NCBI GenBank assembly: GCA_019509785.1 | Contig: JAEKLQ010000052.1 | Location: forward strand, 1 to 64,000 | Source: Fibrobacterota bacterium | GTDB taxonomy: Bacteria > Fibrobacterota > Fibrobacteria > UBA11236 | Length of the DNA: 64,000 bases | Direction of reading: 5' to 3' | The notes under the pieces: generated by a model | What the model saw: only the letters and a program-made list of their open reading frames with translations | The model's database searches: none | What the model was told of the DNA's origin: nothing | Shown: piece after piece, positions 19,052-27,481 of the stretch | How the letters are laid out: every line of letters starts with the position of its first letter | Position numbering within the stretch: the first letter of the stretch is position 1 | Program-made: the position numbers and the translations under genes

Positions 19052-20143
19052 ATGAGCGAAATGAAGAAGATTGCGGCCCTGGAAGGCGTGGTTTTCAACT
19101 ACCCCGCGGGGAACAACGCCTTAGACAAAATCACCATGGATTTGCGCCAAGGCGAAATCATCGGCTTGGTGGGGGCGAACGGCGCGGGGAAAACCTCGCT
19201 CATGAAGATCCTCGCCGGCTACATGGATAAGACCGACGGTAGCATCCTGTACAACGGCCGGCCCATCGAGGATTTCTCCAACAAGCGCCTGCACGAATAC
19301 GTGAACCTGGTGGAACAGAATCCCGAAAGCCAATTGGTGGGCCCCACGGTCGAGGACGAACTGGCCCGCGCCTGCCGCTTGATGGGCTACGAGGGCCGCG
19401 TCATCCGCGAGAAGGTGGACTTCGTCCTCAAGCTGGTGCGCATGAAGCAAGCCAAGGAATGGTACTTGGACGAGATGTCCGCCGGCGAACGCCGCCGCAT
19501 CGCCCTCGCGCTGGCCCTCATCGCCGATCCGTCCATCCTGCTTTTGGACGAGCCGCTTTCCGATCTGGATTTCGTGGGGGTGAGGGATGCCATCGCCACC
19601 CTGAAGGAACTCAAAGGTCGGGGTCTGTGCGTGGTGGTTTCTTCCCATCGCCTGGAGGATATCCTGGAGCTGACCGATCGCGTGGCGGTTCTGGGAGAAG
19701 GCCGGCTGCTCATGATCGACGAGCCGCAGAAGGTATTGACCAACGAAGAGATCCTCAAGCTCGCCGCCTTGACCTTGCCGGCCTTGCCGCGCCTGTTCCT
19801 GCGCCTGAAGGCCGAAGGCATCCTCGCCTCCGATAAGCTGCCCTTGAACATGGACGAAGCCGTGGCCCGCATCAGGGAAGCGGTGGACCTCCGCCTGGAA
19901 GCTTCCCAGGGCTTCGCGCCCGGTAATGAATTGGATAAGACCCAGGTGTTGCCGGCGAAGATCGTCGCCGCTGCCGCCGCGACTCCGGCCCAAGCGCCGA
20001 TGGCAGAAGCGCCCGCTTCCTCAGAAGCGCCCGCTTCCTTGGAAGCGTCGGCTTCGGAATCCGCATCGGACCCCTCGGTTTCCGGCGGCCAGCCGCAGGC
20101 TCAGGATTCGGCGAATCCCATTACCTCCAAACTCGCCATTTGA
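19052..20143 (+). CDS. ABC transporter ATP-binding protein, EcfA/CbiO-like, with Ala/Ser-rich tail
   Basis: This 363-aa protein is a stand-alone ABC ATPase. Walker A (GANGAGKTS) is at 41-49, the Q-loop VEQNPESQLVG at 87-97, a variant signature MSAGE at 142-146 in place of LSGGQ, Walker B ILLLDEP at 162-168 and the switch His in SSHRLED. The Q-loop region and order resemble EcfA/CbiO energy-coupling ATPases. No EcfT or substrate-binding subunit gene is adjacent, so the partner is unknown. Residues beyond about 290 form a low-complexity Ala/Pro/Ser/Glu tail with a 6-residue repeat. I chose the ATG at 19052; an in-frame ATG at 19025 is also possible. It is divergent from trpF. Confidence 0.85.
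   Translation: MSEMKKIAALEGVVFNYPAGNNALDKITMDLRQGEIIGLVGANGAGKTSLMKILAGYMDKTDGSILYNGRPIEDFSNKRLHEYVNLVEQNPESQLVGPTVEDELARACRLMGYEGRVIREKVDFVLKLVRMKQAKEWYLDEMSAGERRRIALALALIADPSILLLDEPLSDLDFVGVRDAIATLKELKGRGLCVVVSSHRLEDILELTDRVAVLGEGRLLMIDEPQKVLTNEEILKLAALTLPALPRLFLRLKAEGILASDKLPLNMDEAVARIREAVDLRLEASQGFAPGNELDKTQVLPAKIVAAAAATPAQAPMAEAPASSEAPASLEASASESASDPSVSGGQPQAQDSANPITSKLAI
20005..20058. repeat. 18-bp tandem repeat with palindromic core in the ABC ATPase tail
   Basis: Two nearly identical 18-base units (20005-20022, 20023-20040) and a third decayed unit (20041-20058) are visible. Each intact unit contains GAAGCG-CC-CGCTTC, a perfect 6-bp inverted repeat. They encode a 6-residue repeat of the type EAPASS in the low-complexity tail. 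Confidence 0.8.
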
Positions 20144-20208
20144 CCCTTTCCATTTGACCAGAGCCCGGCGCGCCGGGCATATGGGATCGCAACTCCACCG
20201 GGGCCCGC

Positions 20209-23055
20209 ATGGAATCGCTATACCTCATCGACGTGATGGCGCTGGCCTACCGGTCCTTCTTCGCCTTCATCAACAATCCGCTTAAGAAGGGCTCCCAGGA
20301 AACCTCCGCCCTATTCGGCTTCGCATCGCATAGCTTGCGCCTCATCGCCGAATGCAAGCCGACCTATCTGGCCTACGTCCGCGATCTTCCCAAGCCCACC
20401 TTCCGTCACGAGCTTTACAAGGAATACAAGGCGCATCGCAAGCCCATGCCCGATTCGCTCATCAGCCAGTTGCCCCTGATCGACGACTTCGTGGCGAAAA
20501 GCGGGCTCCGCACCGTGGCCCTGGCCGGCTACGAGGCCGATGATTTGATGGCCGCCTTGGCCTGCACCGCGCGCGAGCGCGGCATCAAGACCTATATCGT
20601 CACCCGCGATAAGGACATGATGCAATTGGTGGACGATCGCGTGTTCCTCTTCGAGCTGGGCAAGGCCAAGCAGGATTCCATGATCGTCGGCGCCGAGCAG
20701 GTGAAGGAAAAGATGGGCGTGCCGCCCGAACGGATCGTGGATTACCTGTCGCTTATCGGCGACGCGTCGGACAACGTGCCGGGCGTGGCCAAGGTGGGCC
20801 CCAAGACCGCGGTGGAATTGCTGGAAACCTACGGCACCTTGGAGCGCATCTACGAGAACGTGGAGAACATCTCCAAGAAGGGCCTGCGCGAGAACTTGAA
20901 AGCGGGCCGCGAGAACGCGTTCCTCTCGAAGAAGCTGGTGACCCTGGATTGCGACGTGAAGTCGCCGGTGGCCTTGGAGGATCTTCGCTACCAAGGGGTG
21001 AACGCGGAAGCCACCACCGCTTACCTGATGGAATGGGAATTGAAATCGCTGGTCCGCTTGGTACCGGGCGGGGCGACCGCCGCAAAGTCCGCCACTGCCG
21101 GCCAAGCCGCCCTGGATCTGCCCAACCTCGCCACCGCTCCCGGCACCGCGCCCGCGGCCGCCATCGCGCAGGAAGTCGCCGAAGCCGCGGCCGATTATCC
21201 CGAGGAGCGGCCCGAGCCGGAGGCCCGCTATGAACTCGTCGATACGCCGGAAGCCCTGACGGCCCTGGCCAAGCGCCTGGAGGCCGCCGGCCGCATCGCG
21301 GTCGATACCGAGACCACCGATTTGGACAATAAGGTCGCCGCCTTGGTGGGTCTGTGCCTGTCCATCGAAGCCCATGCGGGCTATTACCTGCCCGTCGGCC
21401 ACGTGGAAGGCCGCAACCTGCCCCTGGCCCTGGTGAAGGACGTTCTCGCTCCCATCTTCGCGGAGCCGACCAAGCTGCTGCTCTTCCATAATTCCAAGTA
21501 CGACATGCCCATCCTGCGGCGGAACGGATTGCTGGCGGCCGATTTCGCCTGGCCGGGCACGCCCGAGCGCCGTCTGGCCGACACCTTGGTGGCCGCCCAC
21601 CTAGCCAATCCCGGCGAGCGCAATCTATCCCTTGACGATCTCTCCCTGCGCCTGTTCGGCCACGAGATGATCCCCATTGAAGCGCTGATCGGCAAGGCCG
21701 CGCGCGGCCAAAAGCAGAAGAACTTTTCCGAGACCGCCATCGCCGACGCCTGCAAGTACGGGGCCGAGGACGCCGACATCACTTTCCGTCTGTGGGAGTA
21801 TTACGAAAAGGAATTGCGCGAGAAGGGCCAGATCGATCTCTACTTCGACGAGGAGATGGCCCTTACCCCCGTGCTAGAGGCGATGGAGGGAAAGGGCATC
21901 ACCCTGGACGTGGAGACCCTCAACGTGCTCTCGGGAAAGTTGGATACGGAGATCCACCGCCTCGAGAAGGAGATCCATGCGGCTGCGGGGGAGGAGTTCA
22001 ACATCGGTTCGCCCCAGCAATTGCAGGTGATCCTTTTCGAGAAGCTGGGGCTCAAGTCGGGCAAGAAGACCAAGACCGGATTTTCGACCGATGCCGACGT
22101 GCTGGGCCGCCTGGAGGGCGAGCATCCGATCATCTCCATGCTGCTGGACCATCGCGAGTGCACCAAGCTGCAAAGCACCTACGTGGAGGCGCTGCCGCAG
22201 CTGGTGCATCCCAAGACCCATCGCGTGCACACCAATTATTCCCAGGTCATCGCCGCGACCGGACGCCTATCCAGCATCAATCCGAACCTGCAGAATATCC
22301 CCATCCGCACGGAACTGGGGCAGGCCGTCCGCAAGTGCTTCACCGCCTCCGCGCCCGGCCGTCTTTTGCTTTGCGCCGATTACTCCCAGATCGAGCTACG
22401 CCTCTTGGCCCATCTGTCTGGCGATCCCGCGCTTCGCGACGCCTACCAGCGGGGGTTGGACATCCACGCCCGCACCGCCGCCAGCCTTTACGGGGTTACG
22501 GAAGACAAGGTGACCGCGGACATGCGGCGTAACGCCAAGGTGGTGAACTTCGGGGTGCTTTACGGCATGGGCGCGCATCGCCTGGCCAACCAGCTCCGCA
22601 TCCCCCGCGCCGAAGCCGCCCGCTTCATCGAGAATTACTTCGGCGCCTTTACCAAGGTGGATCAGTACATCACCGATACGGTGAACAAGGGCCGGCAATC
22701 GGGATACGTGGAAACCCTTTCGGGCCGCCGCCGCTACCTGCCCGATCTGCATTCCGAGAACCGCATGTTGCGTGAGAACGCCGAACGCATCGCGGCGAAC
22801 ACCCCCATCCAGGGCAGCGCCGCCGATCTCATCAAGCTGGCCATGATCCGGGTTCATAAGGACCTTTCCGATTCCGACCTCGACTGCGACATGCTGTTGC
22901 AAGTACATGATGAATTGGTCTTCGAAGTGGCTGAGAAGGACTTGGACGCCGCCTCCGCGCTTATCAAGCGGGACATGGAAGGCGCCATGCGGTTGGAAGT
23001 GCCCCTGGTGGTGAGCTTCGGCAGGGCGTTCAATTGGTTGGAAGCGCATAGCTAG
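20209..23055 (+). CDS. polA: DNA polymerase I
   Basis: This 948-aa protein has all three domains. The 5'-3' flap exonuclease covers about 1-290 (LIDVMALAYRSFFAF, then YEADDLMAAL and DASDNVPGVAKVGPKTA). The 3'-5' proofreading domain covers about 350-545 with intact Exo I (VDTETTDLD near 365), Exo II (HNSKYD) and Exo III (YGAEDAD), so proofreading is probably active. The polymerase domain has ADYSQIELRLLAH near 722 and LQVHDELVFEV near 898. It acts in Okazaki fragment processing and repair. It lies 65 bases after the ABC ATPase gene and may be cotranscribed with it. Confidence 0.97.
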   Translation: MESLYLIDVMALAYRSFFAFINNPLKKGSQETSALFGFASHSLRLIAECKPTYLAYVRDLPKPTFRHELYKEYKAHRKPMPDSLISQLPLIDDFVAKSGLRTVALAGYEADDLMAALACTARERGIKTYIVTRDKDMMQLVDDRVFLFELGKAKQDSMIVGAEQVKEKMGVPPERIVDYLSLIGDASDNVPGVAKVGPKTAVELLETYGTLERIYENVENISKKGLRENLKAGRENAFLSKKLVTLDCDVKSPVALEDLRYQGVNAEATTAYLMEWELKSLVRLVPGGATAAKSATAGQAALDLPNLATAPGTAPAAAIAQEVAEAAADYPEERPEPEARYELVDTPEALTALAKRLEAAGRIAVDTETTDLDNKVAALVGLCLSIEAHAGYYLPVGHVEGRNLPLALVKDVLAPIFAEPTKLLLFHNSKYDMPILRRNGLLAADFAWPGTPERRLADTLVAAHLANPGERNLSLDDLSLRLFGHEMIPIEALIGKAARGQKQKNFSETAIADACKYGAEDADITFRLWEYYEKELREKGQIDLYFDEEMALTPVLEAMEGKGITLDVETLNVLSGKLDTEIHRLEKEIHAAAGEEFNIGSPQQLQVILFEKLGLKSGKKTKTGFSTDADVLGRLEGEHPIISMLLDHRECTKLQSTYVEALPQLVHPKTHRVHTNYSQVIAATGRLSSINPNLQNIPIRTELGQAVRKCFTASAPGRLLLCADYSQIELRLLAHLSGDPALRDAYQRGLDIHARTAASLYGVTEDKVTADMRRNAKVVNFGVLYGMGAHRLANQLRIPRAEAARFIENYFGAFTKVDQYITDTVNKGRQSGYVETLSGRRRYLPDLHSENRMLRENAERIAANTPIQGSAADLIKLAMIRVHKDLSDSDLDCDMLLQVHDELVFEVAEKDLDAASALIKRDMEGAMRLEVPLVVSFGRAFNWLEAHS

Positions 23056-23104
23056 CCCCCCAGGGGCACCATAACCGCTGGTCCTTGACCGGAGCGCTCC
23101 TCCG

Positions 23105-23144
23105 GGTTGCCTCTGTGATAAGGGTGCTGCCTTTCCAGGCAACC
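23105..23144. other. Intergenic hairpin between polA and the YidD-fusion gene
   Basis: GGTTGCCT (23105-23112) and AGGCAACC (23137-23144) form a perfect 8-bp stem. The 24-base loop can fold again through AAGG/CCTT. It lies 50 bases after polA and 65 bases before the next start codon. There is no T-run, so it is not a classical terminator; it could be a factor-dependent terminator or leader structure. Confidence 0.45.
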
Positions 23145-23209
23145 TGCTATTACTTACCTTCCGACCCGGACCCGATTCTTTCCGAACACTTCCGTTTTTC
23201 GAGGGTATT

Positions 23210-24430
23210 TTGCGCCTTTCGCGCTATTCCTTGCCTACGCGGGTCCTCCCATTGGCCCTGGCGCTGGCCGTTTTCCCTTTCCGGACCGCCTCGGCCGCCG
23301 AGGAAACCGGCGAAGCCTACGGGACCGGCCGCAATGCCGTGCTGGATCTGTACCAGGATTTCGTGTCCCCCGCCCGGGGCAGTCGCTGCGGCATGCATCC
23401 GTCCTGCTCGCAATACGCCAAGCTCGCCTTCGCCAGCCTCAATCCGGTGGATGCCTACCTGGCCACCATGGACCGCCTGATGCGATGCACCCAGGATGCC
23501 GGTACGTATCCGGCGCGTTATGTGGGCGGCCAGCGCCTGTCTTACGATCCCGTTTCCGCGCCCCCGGCCTTGGAGGAAGCCATCGTTCCGCCCGCTTCCC
23601 CGGCGGCCGCCTCGGCGCCCGCGGGCGAAGCCGCTCTCCCCGGCTGGCTGGAAGGCCTGGATTTCCCCTCGGACGCATTCGCCGTCTATGCCCGGGCCTA
23701 CGCATCAGCGGCCGATCCGCAGGGCCGGGAGGCGGCGTTGCGGGGAATGTCCCGTTGCCTGCGCCACCGCGGCGACTACCGGGGGTTGGGACGCTTGCAC
23801 CGGTTCGTGTTGGCCCACGAGCCGGGCTTGGCCTCGTTAGGAAAGGATCTTTACGCGGAGGAAGCGGCCGCCCTCTTCGATGCGGGCGAATATGAACGCT
23901 CCCTGTCCGTGCTACGCTTGCGCGCCTCCCGTCCCGAGGACCCGGACTTCGCGCGCGTACAATTGCTCCGCTGCCTGGACCTGGCCCGCCTACAGCGCAT
24001 GCATGATCTCACCGCCGCCACAGCCCCGCTCTCGGGCCCCGATTACGGCAAGGCGGCTGAGGGCCTGCGCGCCCTTCCCGCGGCCGTCGACGCGTTGCCG
24101 CGTAAAAAGCCTGCCTTGGCCGGCATGCTGTCGGCGGTGATTCCGGGAGCGGGTTATGCCTATGCGGGTCGGCCCGGCGCCGGATTCGCGTCCTTCCTCA
24201 TCAACGGCCTTTTCTTCTGGACCGTTTCCGAAGCCGTCCTCCATCGCAACTACGCCATCGCCGCCACGGCCGGGGCGTTGGGAGCCGGATGGTACGCGGG
24301 AGGGATCCGGGGAGCCTACCATTCGGCCCAGCAGGAAAACTACCGCGCCCGCCAGCAGGCGGCCGACGGCCCCGTGCAAACGGGCTACGATGCCTTCGAG
24401 CGCAATGAACCCACAAGGAGCGAATTATGA
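23210..24430 (+). CDS. Exported YidD-domain fusion protein with C-terminal membrane segment
   Basis: This 406-aa protein starts at TTG (GAGGG just upstream) and has a clear signal peptide ending ASA-A near residue 30. Residues 40-105 match YidD (PF01809): LDLYQDFVSPARGSRCGMH, PSCSQYAKLAF and MDRLMRC retain the conserved cysteines. Canonical YidD is an 80-100-aa protein that helps membrane protein insertion from the cytoplasmic side. Here the domain is followed by an Ala/Pro linker, a helical middle region (150-300) rich in paired Arg/Leu helices and a C-terminal segment SAVIPGAGYAYAGRPGAG followed by hydrophobic helices that resemble a TM2-type hairpin. The next gene overlaps it by 4 bases. 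Confidence 0.78.
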   Translation: MRLSRYSLPTRVLPLALALAVFPFRTASAAEETGEAYGTGRNAVLDLYQDFVSPARGSRCGMHPSCSQYAKLAFASLNPVDAYLATMDRLMRCTQDAGTYPARYVGGQRLSYDPVSAPPALEEAIVPPASPAAASAPAGEAALPGWLEGLDFPSDAFAVYARAYASAADPQGREAALRGMSRCLRHRGDYRGLGRLHRFVLAHEPGLASLGKDLYAEEAAALFDAGEYERSLSVLRLRASRPEDPDFARVQLLRCLDLARLQRMHDLTAATAPLSGPDYGKAAEGLRALPAAVDALPRKKPALAGMLSAVIPGAGYAYAGRPGAGFASFLINGLFFWTVSEAVLHRNYAIAATAGALGAGWYAGGIRGAYHSAQQENYRARQQAADGPVQTGYDAFERNEPTRSEL

Positions 24431-25092
24431 ACCGGAAAAACCGCATCTTTTTCTTCCTCTCCCTGGCCTGCGCCGCCTTCTGCCATGCGGAAGGCGGAAA
24501 CCCGGTCCCGGGAAAGGTGACCGTAACTCAAGTCGAGGCCGCCGACGGATCGGGACGGCATTTCGCCTTGGTCGACGCCGATGACAAAGCCATCAAAGCG
24601 AGCCTGCTCCAGGCGATGAGCAAGGAGTTTCCCGGGCAAGTGTACGTGGAAGCCGCGAAGGACGGGCCCCGGCAGGGACCGATCCTTTACGCGGAAAGCC
24701 ATAGCGGATCCATGCAGCATTCCAAGGCCGGTCGCGATCTCGGGATTGGCGTGGCCATGTGCGCGGGAGCCTGCCTCTTCGTGCAGGCCGCGGGCGAGGA
24801 TGCCGATAAGGTTCATGGGGATGGCTTGTTCGTCCAGGCGGGGAGCAAGGTGGTCACCGGCGGCGCCGCGGTGATTCCGTGCGCCTTGGGGGGCTTGGGC
24901 CTGGTTTTCCTCGGGCGTAGCGCCATCGAAGCGTTCCTCCCGGGGGAATCGGAGAGCCAATCCCCGAAAACCACCGAGACGATCCTGGCGGAAGGACGAT
25001 TCCGGAAACTGGGAAGCTACGCTTTCGACGCGTCCCTCCCGGCGGAGGATCTGAAGTCGCAGGTCCTGCTCTACTGCGCCTCGACGATTTAG
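24427..25092 (+). CDS. Exported protein of unknown function
   Basis: This 221-aa protein has a signal peptide (RIFFFLSLACAAFCHA) and, near residues 95-115 and 135-160, Gly/Ala-rich hydrophobic stretches that may form one or two membrane segments. The rest shows no motif I recognise. Its ATG overlaps the stop of the YidD-fusion gene (ATGA), so the two are coupled in translation and may act together in the envelope. Confidence 0.6.
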   Translation: MNRKNRIFFFLSLACAAFCHAEGGNPVPGKVTVTQVEAADGSGRHFALVDADDKAIKASLLQAMSKEFPGQVYVEAAKDGPRQGPILYAESHSGSMQHSKAGRDLGIGVAMCAGACLFVQAAGEDADKVHGDGLFVQAGSKVVTGGAAVIPCALGGLGLVFLGRSAIEAFLPGESESQSPKTTETILAEGRFRKLGSYAFDASLPAEDLKSQVLLYCASTI

Positions 25093-25255
25093 AATCCCTA
25101 ACTTAAGGGGACAATTAGGCCGAAGGCCGTCCCGCCGAATCCTTGCTAGATTTTCCCGCTCGCCGCGGATGCCTTAGGGCCGCGGCAGCGAGGACGTTCC
25201 GTTTGGCCTGCATTCCCCATTCGCGTTCGCTTCGTCCGACCCCCGTGGAGGAGCC

Positions 25256-25909
25256 ATGAGCCGATTGATTCTCGGGGTGACCGGGAATATCGCCAGCGGA
25301 AAATCCGAGACCGCGCGCCTTTTACAGCAGAAAGGTTGCGCCCTCGTCGATGCGGACGCCGTGGCCCATGAGCTATACGGCTACGATCGCGCCCTGGTGC
25401 AGCAAATCGCCGCGGAGTTCGGGCAAGACGTGGTATGGACCAACGGGAGCCTTAACCGCGGCAAGCTCGGCAGCCTGGTGTTCGGCCGCCCCGAAGCCAT
25501 GGCCGCCCTGAACCGCATCGTCCATCCCGCCCTTATCGCGGCCATCCGGGAGCGCATGCGCTCCTCCATGCGCGTCATGAACCGGGTGGTGCTGGATGCC
25601 GCCCTCATCGTGGAGCTGGGCTTCGCTACCGAGGTGGATTACCTGGTGCTGGTTTCGGCCTCGGTCAAGGTGCGGCTCGCCCGCCTGATGGAGCGCAGCG
25701 GCCTCACCTCCGAGGAGGCCATGCGCCGCATCGACAGCCAAATCCCGGAAGAAGCCAAGCTGCAATACGCGGATTTCGTTATCAAGAACGAGACCACCAA
25801 GGAATACCTGCACGACCAGGTGGATGCCCTTTGGGAAGAGCTGATGGAACGCGAACGCGAGGAGAACGCTCCCTCGGAGCGCGATCCGGAGCAGCCGGAA
25901 GATCGTTAG
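25256..25909 (+). CDS. coaE: Dephospho-CoA kinase
   Basis: This 217-aa P-loop kinase phosphorylates the 3'-hydroxyl of dephospho-CoA, the last step of coenzyme A synthesis. The P-loop GNIASGKS is at residues 10-17, DADAVAHELY at about 33-42, the NRIVHPALI segment near 87, and the base-binding YADFVIKNE near 174. Length is typical apart from an acidic Glu/Arg/Pro-rich tail of about 20 residues. A GGAGG ribosome site precedes the ATG. The 163-base gap upstream holds no obvious promoter. Confidence 0.94.
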   Translation: MSRLILGVTGNIASGKSETARLLQQKGCALVDADAVAHELYGYDRALVQQIAAEFGQDVVWTNGSLNRGKLGSLVFGRPEAMAALNRIVHPALIAAIRERMRSSMRVMNRVVLDAALIVELGFATEVDYLVLVSASVKVRLARLMERSGLTSEEAMRRIDSQIPEEAKLQYADFVIKNETTKEYLHDQVDALWEELMEREREENAPSERDPEQPEDR

Positions 25910-25961
25910 AGACGGGCCGGCGGATTCGGCCCGGTTACCTTGATATCGTAACGGAGGAATC

Positions 25962-26678
25962 GTGGATAAGAAGATATGGATCCTGGGGATACTGGGCATT
26001 CTCGCCGGACTGGGCCTGGGTGTTTTCCGCACCATGAAAAACGGCGCGGTCGCCGCCAAAGCGGCCCAAGATCTGTTCCCGGCGGAGAAACTGAACGGCT
26101 ACGTCCAAGGCACGCATATCGAGGTCCGCGGGGACGATAAAGGCGGCCGTCCCGTGATAGCCGTCGCGGTGACGCCATACGGGATAAAGCCGGATCAGGT
26201 TTCGCCCACCGGCTACGGGGCCCTCAAGGCCCTGCGCCGTTCCTTCCCGAAGGCCGATTGGATCTCCGTTTTCATCGCCGAGGATTCGGCCATGGCCGAG
26301 GCCAGCGAATGGGTGGGCGTGGCCGAAATGCGCGGGGGCAAGGTGACCGTAACCGGCGGGATACCCTCCGGCCGCGGGCTCGATTCCATTTCCCTACCGG
26401 GCGAAAAAGCGCATCGCCCGACCAAGGCTGATCTCAAAGCCGTCGCCGCCCTGTTCGATAGCACCAGCGGCCTTTCGGCCGAACGCTGGGACGAGTCCCA
26501 AGCCTTGCTCGGCGCGGGCTCGGGCCGGGTAGACAAATCCCGGTTCCTCACCCTGGATCTGCAAACCGCCTCCCTGCATGCCGCCGCCAAGTCCCTGGGC
26601 ATGGATCCCAAGCAACTCCAGTCCCTGGCCCTCGGGGTAAACCGTTTCTATTGGTCCAAGGCCGGGGATCCCTTGTGA
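25962..26678 (+). CDS. Single-pass membrane protein of unknown function
   Basis: This 238-aa protein starts at GTG, well supported by GGAGG 7 bases upstream. One N-terminal hydrophobic segment (ILGILGILAGLGLGVF) would anchor it in the inner membrane with the rest outside. The remainder shows no known motif; it includes VAVTPYGIKPDQ and a C-terminal helix region. It lies 52 bases after coaE in the same direction and may share its message. Confidence 0.6.
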   Translation: MDKKIWILGILGILAGLGLGVFRTMKNGAVAAKAAQDLFPAEKLNGYVQGTHIEVRGDDKGGRPVIAVAVTPYGIKPDQVSPTGYGALKALRRSFPKADWISVFIAEDSAMAEASEWVGVAEMRGGKVTVTGGIPSGRGLDSISLPGEKAHRPTKADLKAVAALFDSTSGLSAERWDESQALLGAGSGRVDKSRFLTLDLQTASLHAAAKSLGMDPKQLQSLALGVNRFYWSKAGDPL

Positions 26679-26757
26679 GCCTTGCGGCCGGCGCCTCCCG
26701 CGCGCCGGTTCCCGCGCGCCCCCCGCGCGGTCCTTTTCCCGCGGTCCGCGGGCCCCG

Positions 26758-26786
26758 GGAACTTTTCCGCGGATGCCATGTCTAAA
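26758..26786 (+). promoter_or_regulatory. ECF-type promoter for the sigma/anti-sigma operon
   Basis: The -35 element GGAACTT (26758-26764) is followed by 15 bases and GTCTAAA (26780-26786). This is the classic RpoE/ECF promoter layout, and the same pattern is found at 28624-28653. It lies just upstream of the sigma gene, which indicates autoregulation. Transcription would begin about 10 bases before the annotated ATG. Confidence 0.75.
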
Positions 26787-26806
26787 CCCGTTATGGGCAT
26801 AATCCC

Positions 26807-27481
26807 ATGACCTTGTCCCCGGGAAACGGGGAAAGCCTCGGGACGGGCGCGCCATCCGGCCCCGAGCCGGCCGAGGCGGAGGACAATGCATGGATCCGGG
26901 AATTCCAGGCGGGCCGCGAACTGGGTTTCAACCGCCTGGTACTCAAGCACAAAGATCGCGTTTACGGCCTATGCCTGCGCCTCCTGTCCGGCGACGACGC
27001 GGAGGCGGAGGACGCGGCCCAGGAGTCCTTCGTGCGCGGGTACCGCGGTTTGCGGGACTTCCGTATGGAAGCCAAGTTCTCGACCTGGATGTACCGGATC
27101 GCCGTGAACGTGTGCAAGAACAAGCTGGATTCGCGTTCCTGGCGGGAGTCGCGGCGGACCATCGCTATCGATTCGGACGAAGCCGGCGCGTCGACGGAAG
27201 CCTCTTCCCCGTCGCCCTCCCAGGTCCTGGACGCCAAGACCCGGCGGGTGCGCATCGAATCCGCCATCGCCCGCTTGCCGGACGATCAGCGGGAATTGGT
27301 GGTCTTGCGGGACGTGGAAGGCCGATCGTACGAGGAAATCGCCGCGGCGACCGGACTCAATCCCGGCACGCTGAAATCGCGTCTCAACCGCGGGCGGGGG
27401 CAGCTGCGCGAATGGCTCAAGGATATGCTATTGCCTTTGCTGCTTTTGGCGGCTGCCTGGATTGCGAAGAACCATGGATAA
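26807..27481 (+). CDS. ECF (sigma-70 family, RpoE-like) RNA polymerase sigma factor
   Basis: This 224-aa protein has sigma region 2 at about 40-105 (AAQESFVRGYRGLRDF, then TWMYRIAVNVCKNKL) and region 4 at about 150-205 (LPDDQRELVVLRDVEG and YEEIAAATGLNPGTLKSRL). It directs RNA polymerase to GGAACTT-type promoters, two of which are visible here. The C-terminus is odd: DMLLPLLLLAAAWIAK forms a short hydrophobic tail that sigma factors normally lack. An acidic Pro/Ser-rich stretch of about 25 residues precedes region 2. The anti-sigma gene overlaps by 8 bases. Confidence 0.92.
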   Translation: MTLSPGNGESLGTGAPSGPEPAEAEDNAWIREFQAGRELGFNRLVLKHKDRVYGLCLRLLSGDDAEAEDAAQESFVRGYRGLRDFRMEAKFSTWMYRIAVNVCKNKLDSRSWRESRRTIAIDSDEAGASTEASSPSPSQVLDAKTRRVRIESAIARLPDDQRELVVLRDVEGRSYEEIAAATGLNPGTLKSRLNRGRGQLREWLKDMLLPLLLLAAAWIAKNHG

